A stretch of DNA of 42,900 nt, from contig NZ_JAHRIB010000108.1 in NCBI RefSeq assembly GCF_019090165.1, positions 1 to 42,900 of the forward strand, read 5' to 3'. Positions 24,160-32,715 of this stretch are shown here, one piece after another (position 1 is the first letter of the stretch; the number at the start of each line of letters is the position of its first letter). A program made the position numbers and the translations under genes. This stretch comes from Streptomyces sp. BV286. Its GTDB lineage: Bacteria > Actinomycetota > Actinomycetes > Streptomycetales > Streptomycetaceae. The notes beneath the pieces were generated by a model. That model worked only from the letters and a program-made list of their open reading frames with translations. It made no database searches and was not told where the DNA came from.

Positions 24160-25857
24160 ATGGCCGCCACGCCACAAGATCCCGCTGCCGCCGCGCCCCG
24201 CCGCAAGGTGAGCCGTCACCGCGGCGAGGGTCAGTGGGCCGTGGGCCACTACACCCCGCTCAACGGCAACGAGCAGTTCAAGAAGGACGACGACGGTCTC
24301 AACGTGCGGACACGCATTGAGACGATCTACTCCAAGCGGGGCTTCGACTCGATCGACCCCAACGACCTGCGCGGCCGGATGCGCTGGTGGGGCCTCTACA
24401 CCCAGCGCAAGCCCGGGATCGACGGCGGCAAGACCGCGGTCCTGGAGCCGGAGGAGCTGGACGACAAGTACTTCATGCTGCGGGTGCGGATCGACGGCGG
24501 ACGCCTCACCACCCAGCAGCTGCGCGTCATCGGCGAGATCTCGCAGGAGTTCGCGCGCGGGACCGCCGACCTCACCGACCGGCAGAACGTCCAGTACCAC
24601 TGGATCCGCATCGAGGACGTCCCGGAGATCTGGAACCGTCTGGAGGCCGTCGGGCTGTCCACGACGGAGGCCTGCGGTGACACCCCCCGCGTCATCCTCG
24701 GCTCGCCCGTCGCCGGCATCGCCGAGGACGAGATCATCGACGGCACCCCGGCCATCGACGAGATCAGCAGCAGGTTCATCGGCAGCAAGGAGTTCTCCAA
24801 CCTGCCCCGCAAGTTCAAGACGGCGATCTCCGGCTCGCCGCTCCTCGACGTCGCCCACGAGATCAACGACGTCGCGTTCGTCGGCGTCGAGCACCCCGAG
24901 CACGGCCCCGGCTTCGACCTGTGGGTCGGTGGCGGGCTGTCCACGAACCCCAAGATCGGTGTACGTCTCGGCGCCTGGGTGCCCCTCGACGAGGTCCCCG
25001 AGGTCTGGGCAGGCGTGATCGGTATCTTCCGCGACTACGGCTACCGGCGGCTCCGCACGAGGGCCCGCCTCAAGTTCCTGGTCGCCGACTGGGGTCCGGA
25101 GAAGTTCCGCCAGATCCTTCAGGACGAGTACCTCAAGCGAGAGCTGGTCGACGGTCCGGCCCCCGCCCAGCCCGTACAGCGCTGGCGCGACCACGTCGGT
25201 GTGCACCGGCAGCAGGACGGCCGCTTCTACGTCGGGTTCGCCCCGCGGGTGGGCCGGGTGGACGGTGCCACGCTCACGAAGATCGCCGAACTCGCCGAGG
25301 CGCACGGCTCGGGCCGGGTGCGCACCACCGTCGAGCAGAAGATGATCGTGCTCGACGTCGAGGAGCCGCAGGTCGAGTCGCTCGTCGAGGCGCTGGAGGC
25401 ACTGGACCTGACCGCCAGGCCCTCCCCGTTCCGCCGCGGCACGATGGCCTGCACCGGCATCGAGTACTGCAAGCTCGCCATCGTCGAGACCAAGGCCCGC
25501 GGTGCCTCGCTGATCGACGAACTCGAGCGTCGCATCCCGGAGTTCGACGAGCCCCTCACCATCAACATCAACGGCTGCCCGAACGCCTGCGCCCGTATCC
25601 AGGTCGCGGACATCGGTCTCAAGGGCCAGTTGATGCTGAACGACGCCGGCGAGCAGGTCGAGGGTTACCAGGTGCACCTCGGCGGCGCGCTCGGACTGGA
25701 GGCCGGCTTCGGCCGCAAGGTCCGCGGTCTGAAGGTCACCGCCGACGAACTGCCGGACTACGTCGAGCGCGTCCTCAAGCGCTTCGAGGAGCAGCGCGAG
25801 GACGGCGAGCGCTTCGCCGCGTGGGCCACGCGTGCCGACGAGGGGTCGCTGACATGA
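24160..25857 (+). CDS. sir: ferredoxin-dependent sulfite reductase (siroheme, 4Fe-4S)
   Basis: A 565-aa nitrite/sulfite reductase that reduces sulfite to sulfide with six ferredoxin electrons. Two ferredoxin-like half domains and two siroheme/Fe-S domains are present. The Fe-S cluster and siroheme ligands are in CTGIEYC (about 431 and 437) and NGCPNAC (about 472 and 476). Tyr80 in RWWGLYTQRK and Cys172 in STTEACGDT match the Tyr-Cys pair described in mycobacterial NirA/SirA. The company of cysH, cysC, cysD and cysN makes sulfite rather than nitrite the substrate. The ATG at 24160 has AAGGA upstream. The stop overlaps the next start (ATGA). Confidence 0.96.
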   Translation: MAATPQDPAAAAPRRKVSRHRGEGQWAVGHYTPLNGNEQFKKDDDGLNVRTRIETIYSKRGFDSIDPNDLRGRMRWWGLYTQRKPGIDGGKTAVLEPEELDDKYFMLRVRIDGGRLTTQQLRVIGEISQEFARGTADLTDRQNVQYHWIRIEDVPEIWNRLEAVGLSTTEACGDTPRVILGSPVAGIAEDEIIDGTPAIDEISSRFIGSKEFSNLPRKFKTAISGSPLLDVAHEINDVAFVGVEHPEHGPGFDLWVGGGLSTNPKIGVRLGAWVPLDEVPEVWAGVIGIFRDYGYRRLRTRARLKFLVADWGPEKFRQILQDEYLKRELVDGPAPAQPVQRWRDHVGVHRQQDGRFYVGFAPRVGRVDGATLTKIAELAEAHGSGRVRTTVEQKMIVLDVEEPQVESLVEALEALDLTARPSPFRRGTMACTGIEYCKLAIVETKARGASLIDELERRIPEFDEPLTININGCPNACARIQVADIGLKGQLMLNDAGEQVEGYQVHLGGALGLEAGFGRKVRGLKVTADELPDYVERVLKRFEEQREDGERFAAWATRADEGSLT

Positions 25858-26033
25858 GCGAGCGTGCGGCGCCCTTCTACTGCCCCTACTGCGGCGACGA
25901 GGACCTGCGTCCCGGTGAGCAGGGACACGGCGCGTGGGAATGCGGTGCCTGCAGTCGGGCCTTCCAACTGAAGTTCCTCGGGCTGCTGGCCCGGGGGCTT
26001 CAGCGCAACGACGGTGGAGGGGACGAGATATGA
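25854..26033 (+). CDS. 59-aa zinc-ribbon-like protein of the sulfite reductase operon
   Basis: A small protein with two CxxC knuckles, CPYC and CGAC, separated by 21 residues, followed by AFQLKFLGL. It overlaps the sulfite reductase stop by four bases and its own stop overlaps the cysH start, so it is firmly inside the operon and translationally coupled. The pattern suggests one bound zinc or iron (rubredoxin/zinc-ribbon type). Small proteins of this kind sit at this place in other actinobacterial sulfur operons, as I recall. A role in electron transfer or metal handling for sulfite reductase is inference. Confidence 0.88.
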   Translation: MSERAAPFYCPYCGDEDLRPGEQGHGAWECGACSRAFQLKFLGLLARGLQRNDGGGDEI

Positions 26034-26779
26034 CGACCGTTCGGACCGATGCCGATACCGACAGCAAGGACCGGACCGGCCTCGAAGGCGGCCGGGACGC
26101 CGAGTTCAAGGCACTCGCCGAGCAGGCCGGCCGTGACCTGGAGGACGCCTCCGCCCTGGAGATCCTCCGGTGGGCCGCCGACACCTTCGGCAAGCAGTTC
26201 TGTGTGACCTCCTCGATGGAGGACGCGGTGGTCGCCCACCTCGCGTCCCGCGCCTTCCCCGGCGTGGACGTCGTGTTCCTCGACACGGGCTACCACTTCC
26301 CCGAGACCATCGGCACCCGGGACGCGGTCGAGGCCGTGATGGACGTCAACGTCATCACCCTCACTCCGCGGCAGACCGTCGCCGAGCAGGACGCCGAGTA
26401 CGGGCCGAAGCTGCACGACCGCAATCCCGACCTGTGCTGCGCGCTGCGGAAGGTCAAGCCCCTCGAAGAGGGACTCACCGCGTACCGCGCCTGGGCCACG
26501 GGCCTGCGCCGCGACGAGTCCCCGACCCGGGCGAACACCCCGGTCGTCGGCTGGGACGAGAAGCGCCGCAAGGTCAAGATCTCGCCGATCGCCCGGTGGA
26601 CTCAGGACGACGTGGACGCGTACGTGAGCGAACACGGGGTCCTCACCAACCCGCTGCTCATGGACGGCTACCCGTCCGTCGGCTGCGCCCCCTGCACCCG
26701 CCGGGTGCTGGAGGGCGAGGACGCGCGCTCCGGCCGCTGGTCGGGCAGCGCGAAGACCGAGTGCGGGCTGCACGGCTGA
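26030..26779 (+). CDS. cysH: adenylylsulfate (APS) reductase
   Basis: A 249-aa thioredoxin-dependent reductase converting APS (or PAPS) to sulfite. The PP-loop-like nucleotide site is TSSMEDAVVAHLASR, and VDVVFLDTGYHFPET follows. The paired Cys of the 4Fe-4S cluster appear as LCCALRKVKP and GCAPCTRRV. The catalytic Cys is in the C-terminal KTECGLHG. The CC...CxxC set marks the iron-sulfur, APS-using branch of the family. It overlaps the upstream zinc-ribbon gene (ATGA). Confidence 0.95.
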   Translation: MTTVRTDADTDSKDRTGLEGGRDAEFKALAEQAGRDLEDASALEILRWAADTFGKQFCVTSSMEDAVVAHLASRAFPGVDVVFLDTGYHFPETIGTRDAVEAVMDVNVITLTPRQTVAEQDAEYGPKLHDRNPDLCCALRKVKPLEEGLTAYRAWATGLRRDESPTRANTPVVGWDEKRRKVKISPIARWTQDDVDAYVSEHGVLTNPLLMDGYPSVGCAPCTRRVLEGEDARSGRWSGSAKTECGLHG

Positions 26780-26841
26780 CCATGACCGCGACCGCGACGA
26801 ACCCGACGAGCTCGCCGACTTCGATGAACCAGGAGAACCAA

Positions 26842-27375
26842 GTGACCGGAGCCACCATCTGGCTCACGGGTCTGCCGAGCGCCGGCAAGACCACCATCGC
26901 GTACGAGCTGGCAGGACGGCTGCGCGAGGAGGGCCACCGCGTCGAGGTGCTCGACGGCGACGAGATCCGTACGTTCCTGACGGCGGGCCTCGGCTTCAGC
27001 CGCGAGGACCGGCACACGAACGTCTCGCGCATCGGCTTCGTCGCCGACCTCCTGGCCCGCAACGGCGTCAAGACGCTCGTCCCGGTGATCGCTCCCTACG
27101 CGGACAGCCGTGAGGCGGTCCGGGAGCTCCACCACAAGAGCGGCGCGGCGTACATCGAGGTGCATGTCGCGACGCCCGTCGAGGTGTGCAGCGAGCGGGA
27201 CGTGAAGGGCCTGTACGCCAAGCAGGCGGCGGGCGAGATCTCGGGGCTCACCGGGGTCGACGACCCCTACGAGGAGCCCGAGTCGCCCGACCTGCGCATC
27301 GAGTCGCACACCCAGTCCGTGCAGGAGTCCGCGGCGGCGCTGCACGCGCTGCTCGCAGAGAGGGGTCTCGCATGA
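26842..27375 (+). CDS. cysC: adenylylsulfate kinase
   Basis: A 177-aa kinase that phosphorylates APS to PAPS. Walker A is GLPSAGKTT (about 10-18), followed by EVLDGDEIRTFLTAGLGFSREDRHTNVSRIGFVADLL, SREAVRELH and DVKGLYAKQAAGEISGLTGVDDPYE, all diagnostic. I chose GTG 26842 because AGGAG lies seven bases upstream and the beta-strand GATIWLTGL follows at once. In-frame ATGs at 26782 and 26824 would add 20 or 6 residues of low-complexity sequence. The stop overlaps the cysD start (ATGA). Co-occurrence with an APS-type CysH means PAPS may serve sulfotransferases. Confidence 0.93.
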   Translation: MTGATIWLTGLPSAGKTTIAYELAGRLREEGHRVEVLDGDEIRTFLTAGLGFSREDRHTNVSRIGFVADLLARNGVKTLVPVIAPYADSREAVRELHHKSGAAYIEVHVATPVEVCSERDVKGLYAKQAAGEISGLTGVDDPYEEPESPDLRIESHTQSVQESAAALHALLAERGLA

Positions 27376-28313
27376 CGACGACCGTCGCAGGCGTCTCCTC
27401 CGGGGAGACCGGCAGCCCGTACGCGCTCAGCCACCTGGACGCTCTGGAGTCCGAGGCGGTGCACATCTTCCGCGAGGTGGCGGGCGAGTTCGAGCGGCCG
27501 GTGATCCTCTTCTCCGGCGGCAAGGACTCCATCGTCATGCTGCACCTGGCGCTGAAGGCGTTCGCCCCGGCGGCGGTGCCCTTCTCGCTGCTGCACGTCG
27601 ACACCGGGCACAACTTCCCGGAGGTCCTGGAGTACCGCGACCGCACGGTGAAGAAGCACGGGCTGCGGCTGCACGTGGCCTCCGTGCAGGAGTACATCGA
27701 CCGCGGCGCCCTCAAGGAGCGCCCGGACGGCACCCGCAACCCGCTGCAGACGGTGCCGCTCACGGAGAAGATCCAGGCCGAGCGGTTCGACGCGGTGTTC
27801 GGCGGCGGGCGCCGGGACGAGGAGAAGGCCCGGGCCAAGGAGCGGGTGTTCTCGCTGCGGGACGAGTTCTCGCAGTGGGACCCGCGCCGTCAGCGGCCCG
27901 AGCTGTGGAACCTCTACAACGGCCGGCACGCGCCCGGCGAGCACGTCCGGGTGTTCCCGCTGTCCAACTGGACCGAGCTGGACGTGTGGCAGTACATCGC
28001 CCGCGAGGGCATCGAGCTCCCGGAGATCTACTTCGCGCACGAGCGTGAGGTGTTCCAGCGTGCCGGCATGTGGCTGACGGCCGGCGAGTGGGGCGGCCCG
28101 AAGGGGAGCGAGTCGGTCGAGACCCGCCTCGTCCGCTACCGGACCGTGGGCGACATGTCCTGCACGGGCGCCGTCGACTCGGACGCCACCACGCTGGACG
28201 CCGTGATCACCGAGATCGCCGCCTCCCGGCTCACCGAGCGGGGCGCCACCCGCGCCGACGACAAGGTGTCAGAGGCCGCGATGGAAGACCGCAAGCGCGA
28301 GGGGTACTTCTAG
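27372..28313 (+). CDS. cysD: sulfate adenylyltransferase subunit 2
   Basis: The 313-aa catalytic subunit of ATP sulfurylase, forming APS from ATP and sulfate together with the CysN GTPase. The PP-loop SGGKDSIVMLHLALKAF (about 49) and downstream LLHVDTGHNFPEVLEYRD, FGGGRRDEEKARAKERVFSLRD, FPLSNWTELDVWQYI and the C-terminal DDKVSEAAMEDRKREGYF are diagnostic. It overlaps cysC by four bases and is followed by cysN after two. Confidence 0.97.
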   Translation: MTTTVAGVSSGETGSPYALSHLDALESEAVHIFREVAGEFERPVILFSGGKDSIVMLHLALKAFAPAAVPFSLLHVDTGHNFPEVLEYRDRTVKKHGLRLHVASVQEYIDRGALKERPDGTRNPLQTVPLTEKIQAERFDAVFGGGRRDEEKARAKERVFSLRDEFSQWDPRRQRPELWNLYNGRHAPGEHVRVFPLSNWTELDVWQYIAREGIELPEIYFAHEREVFQRAGMWLTAGEWGGPKGSESVETRLVRYRTVGDMSCTGAVDSDATTLDAVITEIAASRLTERGATRADDKVSEAAMEDRKREGYF

Positions 28314-28315
28314 AG

Positions 28316-29671
28316 ATGACCAGCACCACCGAACCCACCGAGCCGCTGTCGGTCGAGCAGTTGTCCTCGACGACCCTGCTGCGCTTCGCGACCGCCGGTT
28401 CCGTCGACGACGGCAAGTCGACACTCGTCGGCCGTCTGCTGCACGACTCCAAGTCGGTCCTCACCGACCAGCTGGAGGCCGTGGAGCGCGCGTCGCTGGG
28501 CCGCGGTCAGGACACCCCGGACCTCGCGCTACTCACCGACGGCCTGCGCGCCGAGCGCGAGCAGGGCATCACCATCGACGTGGCGTACCGCTACTTCGCC
28601 ACGGCCAAGCGCCGGTTCATCCTCGCCGACACGCCCGGACACGTGCAGTACACCCGCAACATGGTGACGGGTGCCTCCACGGCCGAGCTGACGGTGGTCC
28701 TCGTGGACGCCCGCAACGGTGTCGTCGAGCAGACCCGACGGCACGCCGCCATCGCCGCGCTCCTGCGCGTCCCGCACGTGGTGCTGGCCGTCAACAAGAT
28801 GGACCTCGTCGACTACCAGGAGCCCGTCTTCGCGGCGATCGCCGAGGAGTTCACGGCGTACGCCTCCGAACTGGGCGTCCCCGAGATCACCGCGATCCCC
28901 ATCTCCGCGCTCGCCGGGGACAACGTCGTGGACCCGTCGGCGAACATGGACTGGTACGGCGGCCCGACCTTCCTGGAGCACCTGGAGACCCTCCCGGTCA
29001 GCCACGACCTCGCGACCTGCCACGCGCGGCTGCCCGTGCAGTACGTGATCCGTCCGCAGACCGCCGAGCACCCGGACTACCGCGGGTACGCGGGCCAGAT
29101 CGCGGCCGGCGCGTTCCACGTCGGCGAGCCGGTCACCGTGCTGCCCTCCGGCCGCGCGTCCCGCATCGCCAAGATCGACCTGCTGGGTGAGTCGGTCGAC
29201 CTGGCCTGGACGACGCAGTCGGTGACGGTCCTCCTGGAGGACGACATCGACATCTCGCGCGGTGACCTGATCGTGCCGAGCAAGGACGCGCCCGCGACCA
29301 CGCAGGACATCGAGGCGACCGTCTGCCACGTCGCCGACGCGCCGCTGACCATCGGCCACCGTGTGCTGCTCAAGCACGGCACGCGCACGGTCAAGGCGAT
29401 CGTCAAGGACATTCCCTCGCGGCTGACCCTCGACGACCTGTCCCTGCACCCGCACCCGGGGCACCTGGTCGCCAACGACATCGGCCGCGTCAAGATCCGT
29501 ACCGCCGAGCCGCTGCCGGTGGACTCGTACGCCGACTCCCGGCGCACCGGTTCGTTCATCCTGATCGACCCCTCCGACGGCACCACGCTCACCGCGGGCA
29601 TGGTCGGTGAGTCCTTCGCCTCTCCGGAGCCGGTCAAGGCCGAGGCGGACGACGACGGGTGGGACTTCTGA
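28316..29671 (+). CDS. cysN: sulfate adenylyltransferase subunit 1 (GTPase)
   Basis: A 451-aa translation-factor-like GTPase that drives APS synthesis with CysD. G motifs are GSVDDGKSTLVGRLL (G1), GITIDVAYRYF (G2), LADTPGHVQYTRNM (G3) and VLAVNKMDLVDY (G4). EF-Tu-like beta-barrels follow. The length fits CysN alone, without the fused C-terminal CysC kinase seen in some bacteria; the kinase is the separate gene upstream. Confidence 0.97.
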   Translation: MTSTTEPTEPLSVEQLSSTTLLRFATAGSVDDGKSTLVGRLLHDSKSVLTDQLEAVERASLGRGQDTPDLALLTDGLRAEREQGITIDVAYRYFATAKRRFILADTPGHVQYTRNMVTGASTAELTVVLVDARNGVVEQTRRHAAIAALLRVPHVVLAVNKMDLVDYQEPVFAAIAEEFTAYASELGVPEITAIPISALAGDNVVDPSANMDWYGGPTFLEHLETLPVSHDLATCHARLPVQYVIRPQTAEHPDYRGYAGQIAAGAFHVGEPVTVLPSGRASRIAKIDLLGESVDLAWTTQSVTVLLEDDIDISRGDLIVPSKDAPATTQDIEATVCHVADAPLTIGHRVLLKHGTRTVKAIVKDIPSRLTLDDLSLHPHPGHLVANDIGRVKIRTAEPLPVDSYADSRRTGSFILIDPSDGTTLTAGMVGESFASPEPVKAEADDDGWDF

Positions 29672-29672
29672 C

Positions 29673-29777
29673 ATGACCTCCTCCGACTTCTACTCCACGT
29701 TCGCGAAGGAGGGCGGCCGCGTCGGCAGCGGCGCCCTCGGCAGCGGGCAGGGCGGAGTCGCGCGATGTGCGTGCTGA
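29673..29777 (+). CDS. 34-aa mini-ORF ending in Cys-Ala-Cys, between cysN and ssuA
   Basis: An ATG one base after the cysN stop opens a 34-codon frame starting MTSSDFYSTFAKEGGRVGSG and ending ARCAC-stop. No Shine-Dalgarno of its own is evident, so translation would rely on coupling to cysN. Two Cys codons just before the stop recall cysteine-responsive upstream ORFs of actinobacteria. It overlaps a second Cys-containing frame. Not a recognised protein family. Confidence 0.45.
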   Translation: MTSSDFYSTFAKEGGRVGSGALGSGQGGVARCAC

Positions 29778-29863
29778 CGTACGCGCACTGCCTGCGCGCC
29801 CCGTCCCCCCGCCCGCCGTCGCGGATACGACGAAGACCTGCCGACCTCCCGGCCACGACCTGA
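29765..29863 (+). CDS. overlapping 32-aa Cys-containing mini-ORF
   Basis: An ATG at 29765, with GGAG seven bases upstream, opens a 32-codon frame beginning MCVLTYAHCLRAPSPR and ending at TGA 29861-29863. It overlaps the end of the preceding mini-ORF in another frame, an arrangement suited to coupled regulation. It could equally be chance, as its C-terminal part is ordinary Arg/Pro-rich high-GC sequence. Confidence 0.35.
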   Translation: MCVLTYAHCLRAPSPRPPSRIRRRPADLPATT

Positions 29864-29903
29864 AGAAGGCGTGACCGCCGGGCCGACGAGAGGAACCCCT
29901 CCC

Positions 29904-31007
29904 GTGCCTGCCAGCCGATCCACCGCCTCCCGGCGCACCTTGGCGGCCATCGCCGCGCTGCCTCTCCTGACCCTCGCCGCCTGCGGCTACGGCTCCGACG
30001 CCAAGGACGACACCTCGAAGGTCGCCGCCGAGGGCAAGAAGCTCTCCGCCGACACCGTCCGGATCGGCTACTTCCCGAACCTGACGCACGCCACCGCGCT
30101 CGTGGGCGACCAGGAGGGGCTGCTGCAGAAGGAGCTGGGGGGCACGAAGGCCACCTACTCCCAGTTCAACGCGGGTCCGTCGGAGATCGAGGCGCTCAAC
30201 TCCGGTTCGATCGACATCGGCTGGATCGGCCCCTCCCCCGCCATCAACGGCTACTCCACCACCGACGGCAAGGGCCTGCGGATCATCAGCGGCTCCGCCT
30301 CCGGCGGTGTGAAGCTCGTGGTCAACCCGAAGAAGATCAAGTCCCTCAAGGACGTCAAGGGCAAGAAGATCGCCACCCCGCAGCTGGGCAACACGCAGGA
30401 CGTGGCGTTCCTCAACTGGATCTCCGAGCAGGGCTGGAAGGTCCAGGCGGAGAGCGGCAAGGGCGACGTGTCCGTCGTCCGCACGGACAACAAGATCACG
30501 CCGGACGCCTACAAGTCGGGCTCCATCGACGGTGCCTGGGTGCCTGAGCCGACCGCTTCCAAGCTGGTCGCGGAGGGCGGCAAGGTGCTGCTCGACGAGG
30601 CCGACCTGTGGCCGGACAAGAAGTTCGTGATCACGAACATCATCGTGTCGCAGAAGTTCCTCAAGGAGCACCCGGACGTCGTCGAGGCCGTGCTGCGCGG
30701 CTCGGTGAAGACCAACGCGTGGATCAACGCCAACCCCGACAAGGCGAAGGCCGCCGCCAACACCAAGCTCGAGCAGCTGACCGACAAGGCGCTGCCCGCC
30801 AACGTGCTCGACCCCGCGTGGAAGTCGATCCAGTTCATCGACGACCCGCTGGCCTCGACCCTCAACACCGAGGCCGAGCACGCGGTGAAGGCGGGCCTGC
30901 TGGAAAAGCCGAAGCTGGACGGCATCTACGATCTCGGGCCGCTGAACAAGGTCCTCAAGGCCGAGGGCAAGAGCACGGTCGACGACGCCGGTCTCGGCGT
31001 CAAGTAA
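29904..31007 (+). CDS. ssuA: ABC transporter substrate-binding lipoprotein, SsuA/NrtA type
   Basis: A 367-aa lipoprotein: basic start, hydrophobic run and lipobox LAAC near residue 27. The mature part is an aliphatic-sulfonate/taurine/nitrate-type binding protein, with RIGYFPNLTHATALVGDQEGLL, NAGPSEIEALNSGSIDIGWIGPSPAING, ISGSASGGVKLVV and LKDVKGKKIATPQLGNTQDVA. The GTG at 29904 has GAGAGGA upstream. Location inside the sulfur operon favours a sulfonate or other sulfur compound as ligand. Sulfate itself is less likely, given the SsuA-type fold. Confidence 0.92.
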   Translation: MPASRSTASRRTLAAIAALPLLTLAACGYGSDAKDDTSKVAAEGKKLSADTVRIGYFPNLTHATALVGDQEGLLQKELGGTKATYSQFNAGPSEIEALNSGSIDIGWIGPSPAINGYSTTDGKGLRIISGSASGGVKLVVNPKKIKSLKDVKGKKIATPQLGNTQDVAFLNWISEQGWKVQAESGKGDVSVVRTDNKITPDAYKSGSIDGAWVPEPTASKLVAEGGKVLLDEADLWPDKKFVITNIIVSQKFLKEHPDVVEAVLRGSVKTNAWINANPDKAKAAANTKLEQLTDKALPANVLDPAWKSIQFIDDPLASTLNTEAEHAVKAGLLEKPKLDGIYDLGPLNKVLKAEGKSTVDDAGLGVK

Positions 31008-31043
31008 GCCCGGACACCCATGAGTTCCCAGGAGGTGACGACC

Positions 31044-31832
31044 ATGGCAACAGCCCTCGCCAAGGCCGCCGACGCCGGTACGTCGGTGGAGTACGCCGCC
31101 CGCATCGAGCACGTCTCGAAGTCCTTCGCCGGCCCGGCCGGGCAGCAGCTCGTCCTGGACGACATCACGCTCGATGTCGCGCCCGGCGAGTTCGTCACCC
31201 TCCTGGGAGCCTCCGGGTGTGGCAAGTCGACCCTGCTCAACCTGGTCGCCGGGCTCGACAAGCCGTCCGCGGGCGGCATCAGCACCGACGGCCGTCCGGC
31301 CCTGATGTTCCAGGAGCACGCCCTCTTCCCGTGGCTGACCGCGGGCAAGAACATCGAACTCGCCCTGAAACTGCGGGGCGTGCCGAAGGCCGAGCGCCGC
31401 GAGAAGGCGGAAGAGCTCCTGGAGCTCGTCCGGCTGAAGGGCGCGTACGGCAAGCGGGTGCACGAGCTGTCCGGCGGTATGCGCCAGCGGGTCGCGCTGG
31501 CGCGGGCGCTCGCGCAGGACAGCAAGCTGCTGCTGATGGACGAGCCGTTCGCCGCTCTCGACGCCATCACGCGTGACGTGCTGCACGACGAACTGACGCG
31601 CATCTGGCGCGAGACGAACGTGTCGGTGCTGTTCGTGACGCACAACGTGCGTGAGGCGGTGCGGCTCGCCGAGCGCGTGGTGCTGCTGTCCTCCCGCCCG
31701 GGACGTATCGCGCGGGAGTGGGCGGTCGACATCCCTCAGCCGCGCCGCATCGAGGACTCCGCGGTCGCGGAACTGTCCGTCGAGATCACCGAACAACTGC
31801 GTGGGGAGATCCGCCGTCATGGCCAGCACTGA
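31044..31832 (+). CDS. ssuB: ABC transporter ATP-binding protein, SsuB type
   Basis: A 262-aa ATPase. Walker A is GASGCGKST, the Q-loop region is FQEHALFPWLT, the signature is LSGGMRQRVALARALA and Walker B is LLLMDEPFAALD, followed by the H-loop FVTHNV. The ATG at 31044 was chosen because AGGAGGT lies eight bases before it; an earlier in-frame ATG at 31020 lacks such a site. Its end overlaps the permease start by 14 bases. Confidence 0.94.
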   Translation: MATALAKAADAGTSVEYAARIEHVSKSFAGPAGQQLVLDDITLDVAPGEFVTLLGASGCGKSTLLNLVAGLDKPSAGGISTDGRPALMFQEHALFPWLTAGKNIELALKLRGVPKAERREKAEELLELVRLKGAYGKRVHELSGGMRQRVALARALAQDSKLLLMDEPFAALDAITRDVLHDELTRIWRETNVSVLFVTHNVREAVRLAERVVLLSSRPGRIAREWAVDIPQPRRIEDSAVAELSVEITEQLRGEIRRHGQH

Positions 31833-32709
31833 GACGAGCACCGTCAAGGACGGCAGCGATCTCGCCGGACTCGAAGCGGGTCTCGACGCCCTGGAGACGG
31901 TCCAGACCCAGCGTACTCCGTTCCGCAGGACGTTCGTGGAGAAGATCTTCCCCCCGATCGTCGCCGTGGCGCTGGTCCTGGTCGTCTGGCAGGTCCTGGT
32001 GTGGGCGAAGGTCACCGACAGCTACAAGCTGCCGGCTCCCTCCGCCGTCTGGGACGAGGTCCGGGAAGCATGGCTGGAGGGAACGCTCCTCGAGTACATC
32101 TGGACCAGCGTCTCCCGTGGCCTGATGGGCTTCCTGATGGCGCTCGCCATCGGCACGCCCCTGGGGCTGCTGGTCGCCCGGGTGAAGTTCGTGCGCGCGG
32201 CCATCGGCCCGATCCTCTCCGGACTCCAGTCCCTGCCGTCGGTGGCGTGGGTGCCGCCGGCGGTCCTGTGGCTCGGGCTGAACGACTCGATGATGTACGC
32301 CGTCATCCTGCTCGGCGCGGTCCCGTCCATCGCCAACGGGCTCGTCTCCGGTGTCGACCAGGTGCCGCCGCTGTTCCTGCGGGCGGGCCGCACGATGGGT
32401 GCGACGGGCCTGCGCGGCACGTGGCACATCGTGGTTCCGGCCGCTCTGCCCGGCTATCTCGCGGGCCTGAAGCAGGGCTGGGCGTTCTCGTGGCGCTCGC
32501 TGATGGCCGCCGAGATCATCGCGTCCTCGCCCGACCTGGGCGTCGGCCTGGGACAGCTGCTGGAGAACGGCCGCACGGCGAACAGCATGCCCATGGTGTT
32601 CCTCGCCATCCTCCTCATCCTGATCGTCGGTATCGCCATCGACCTGCTGATCTTCAGCCCGCTGGAGCGGTGGGTCCTGCGCAGCCGCGGTCTCCTCGTG
32701 AAGAGCTGA
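31819..32709 (+). CDS. ssuC: ABC transporter permease, SsuC type
   Basis: A 296-aa membrane permease with about six transmembrane segments: first IFPPIVAVALVLVVWQVLVW and later LMGFLMALAIGTPLGLLV. The EAA-like coupling loop is seen in RAGRTMGATGLRGTWHIVVPAALPGYLAGLKQGWAFSW. It pairs with the upstream ATPase and binding protein. The cytoplasmic N-terminus of about 45 residues is longer than in enteric SsuC. Confidence 0.93.
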   Translation: MASTETSTVKDGSDLAGLEAGLDALETVQTQRTPFRRTFVEKIFPPIVAVALVLVVWQVLVWAKVTDSYKLPAPSAVWDEVREAWLEGTLLEYIWTSVSRGLMGFLMALAIGTPLGLLVARVKFVRAAIGPILSGLQSLPSVAWVPPAVLWLGLNDSMMYAVILLGAVPSIANGLVSGVDQVPPLFLRAGRTMGATGLRGTWHIVVPAALPGYLAGLKQGWAFSWRSLMAAEIIASSPDLGVGLGQLLENGRTANSMPMVFLAILLILIVGIAIDLLIFSPLERWVLRSRGLLVKS

Positions 32710-32715
32710 ACTCCC

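Noticed and set aside
24160..25857. Nitrite reductase
   Set aside because: Sequence alone is ambiguous within the family, but the cysH/C/D/N operon and Tyr-Cys pair point to sulfite reduction.
23026..26286. Long leftward open frame antisense to the GNAT and sulfite reductase genes
   Set aside because: Same GC-driven shadow effect. It crosses several real genes and promoter regions and shows no domain.
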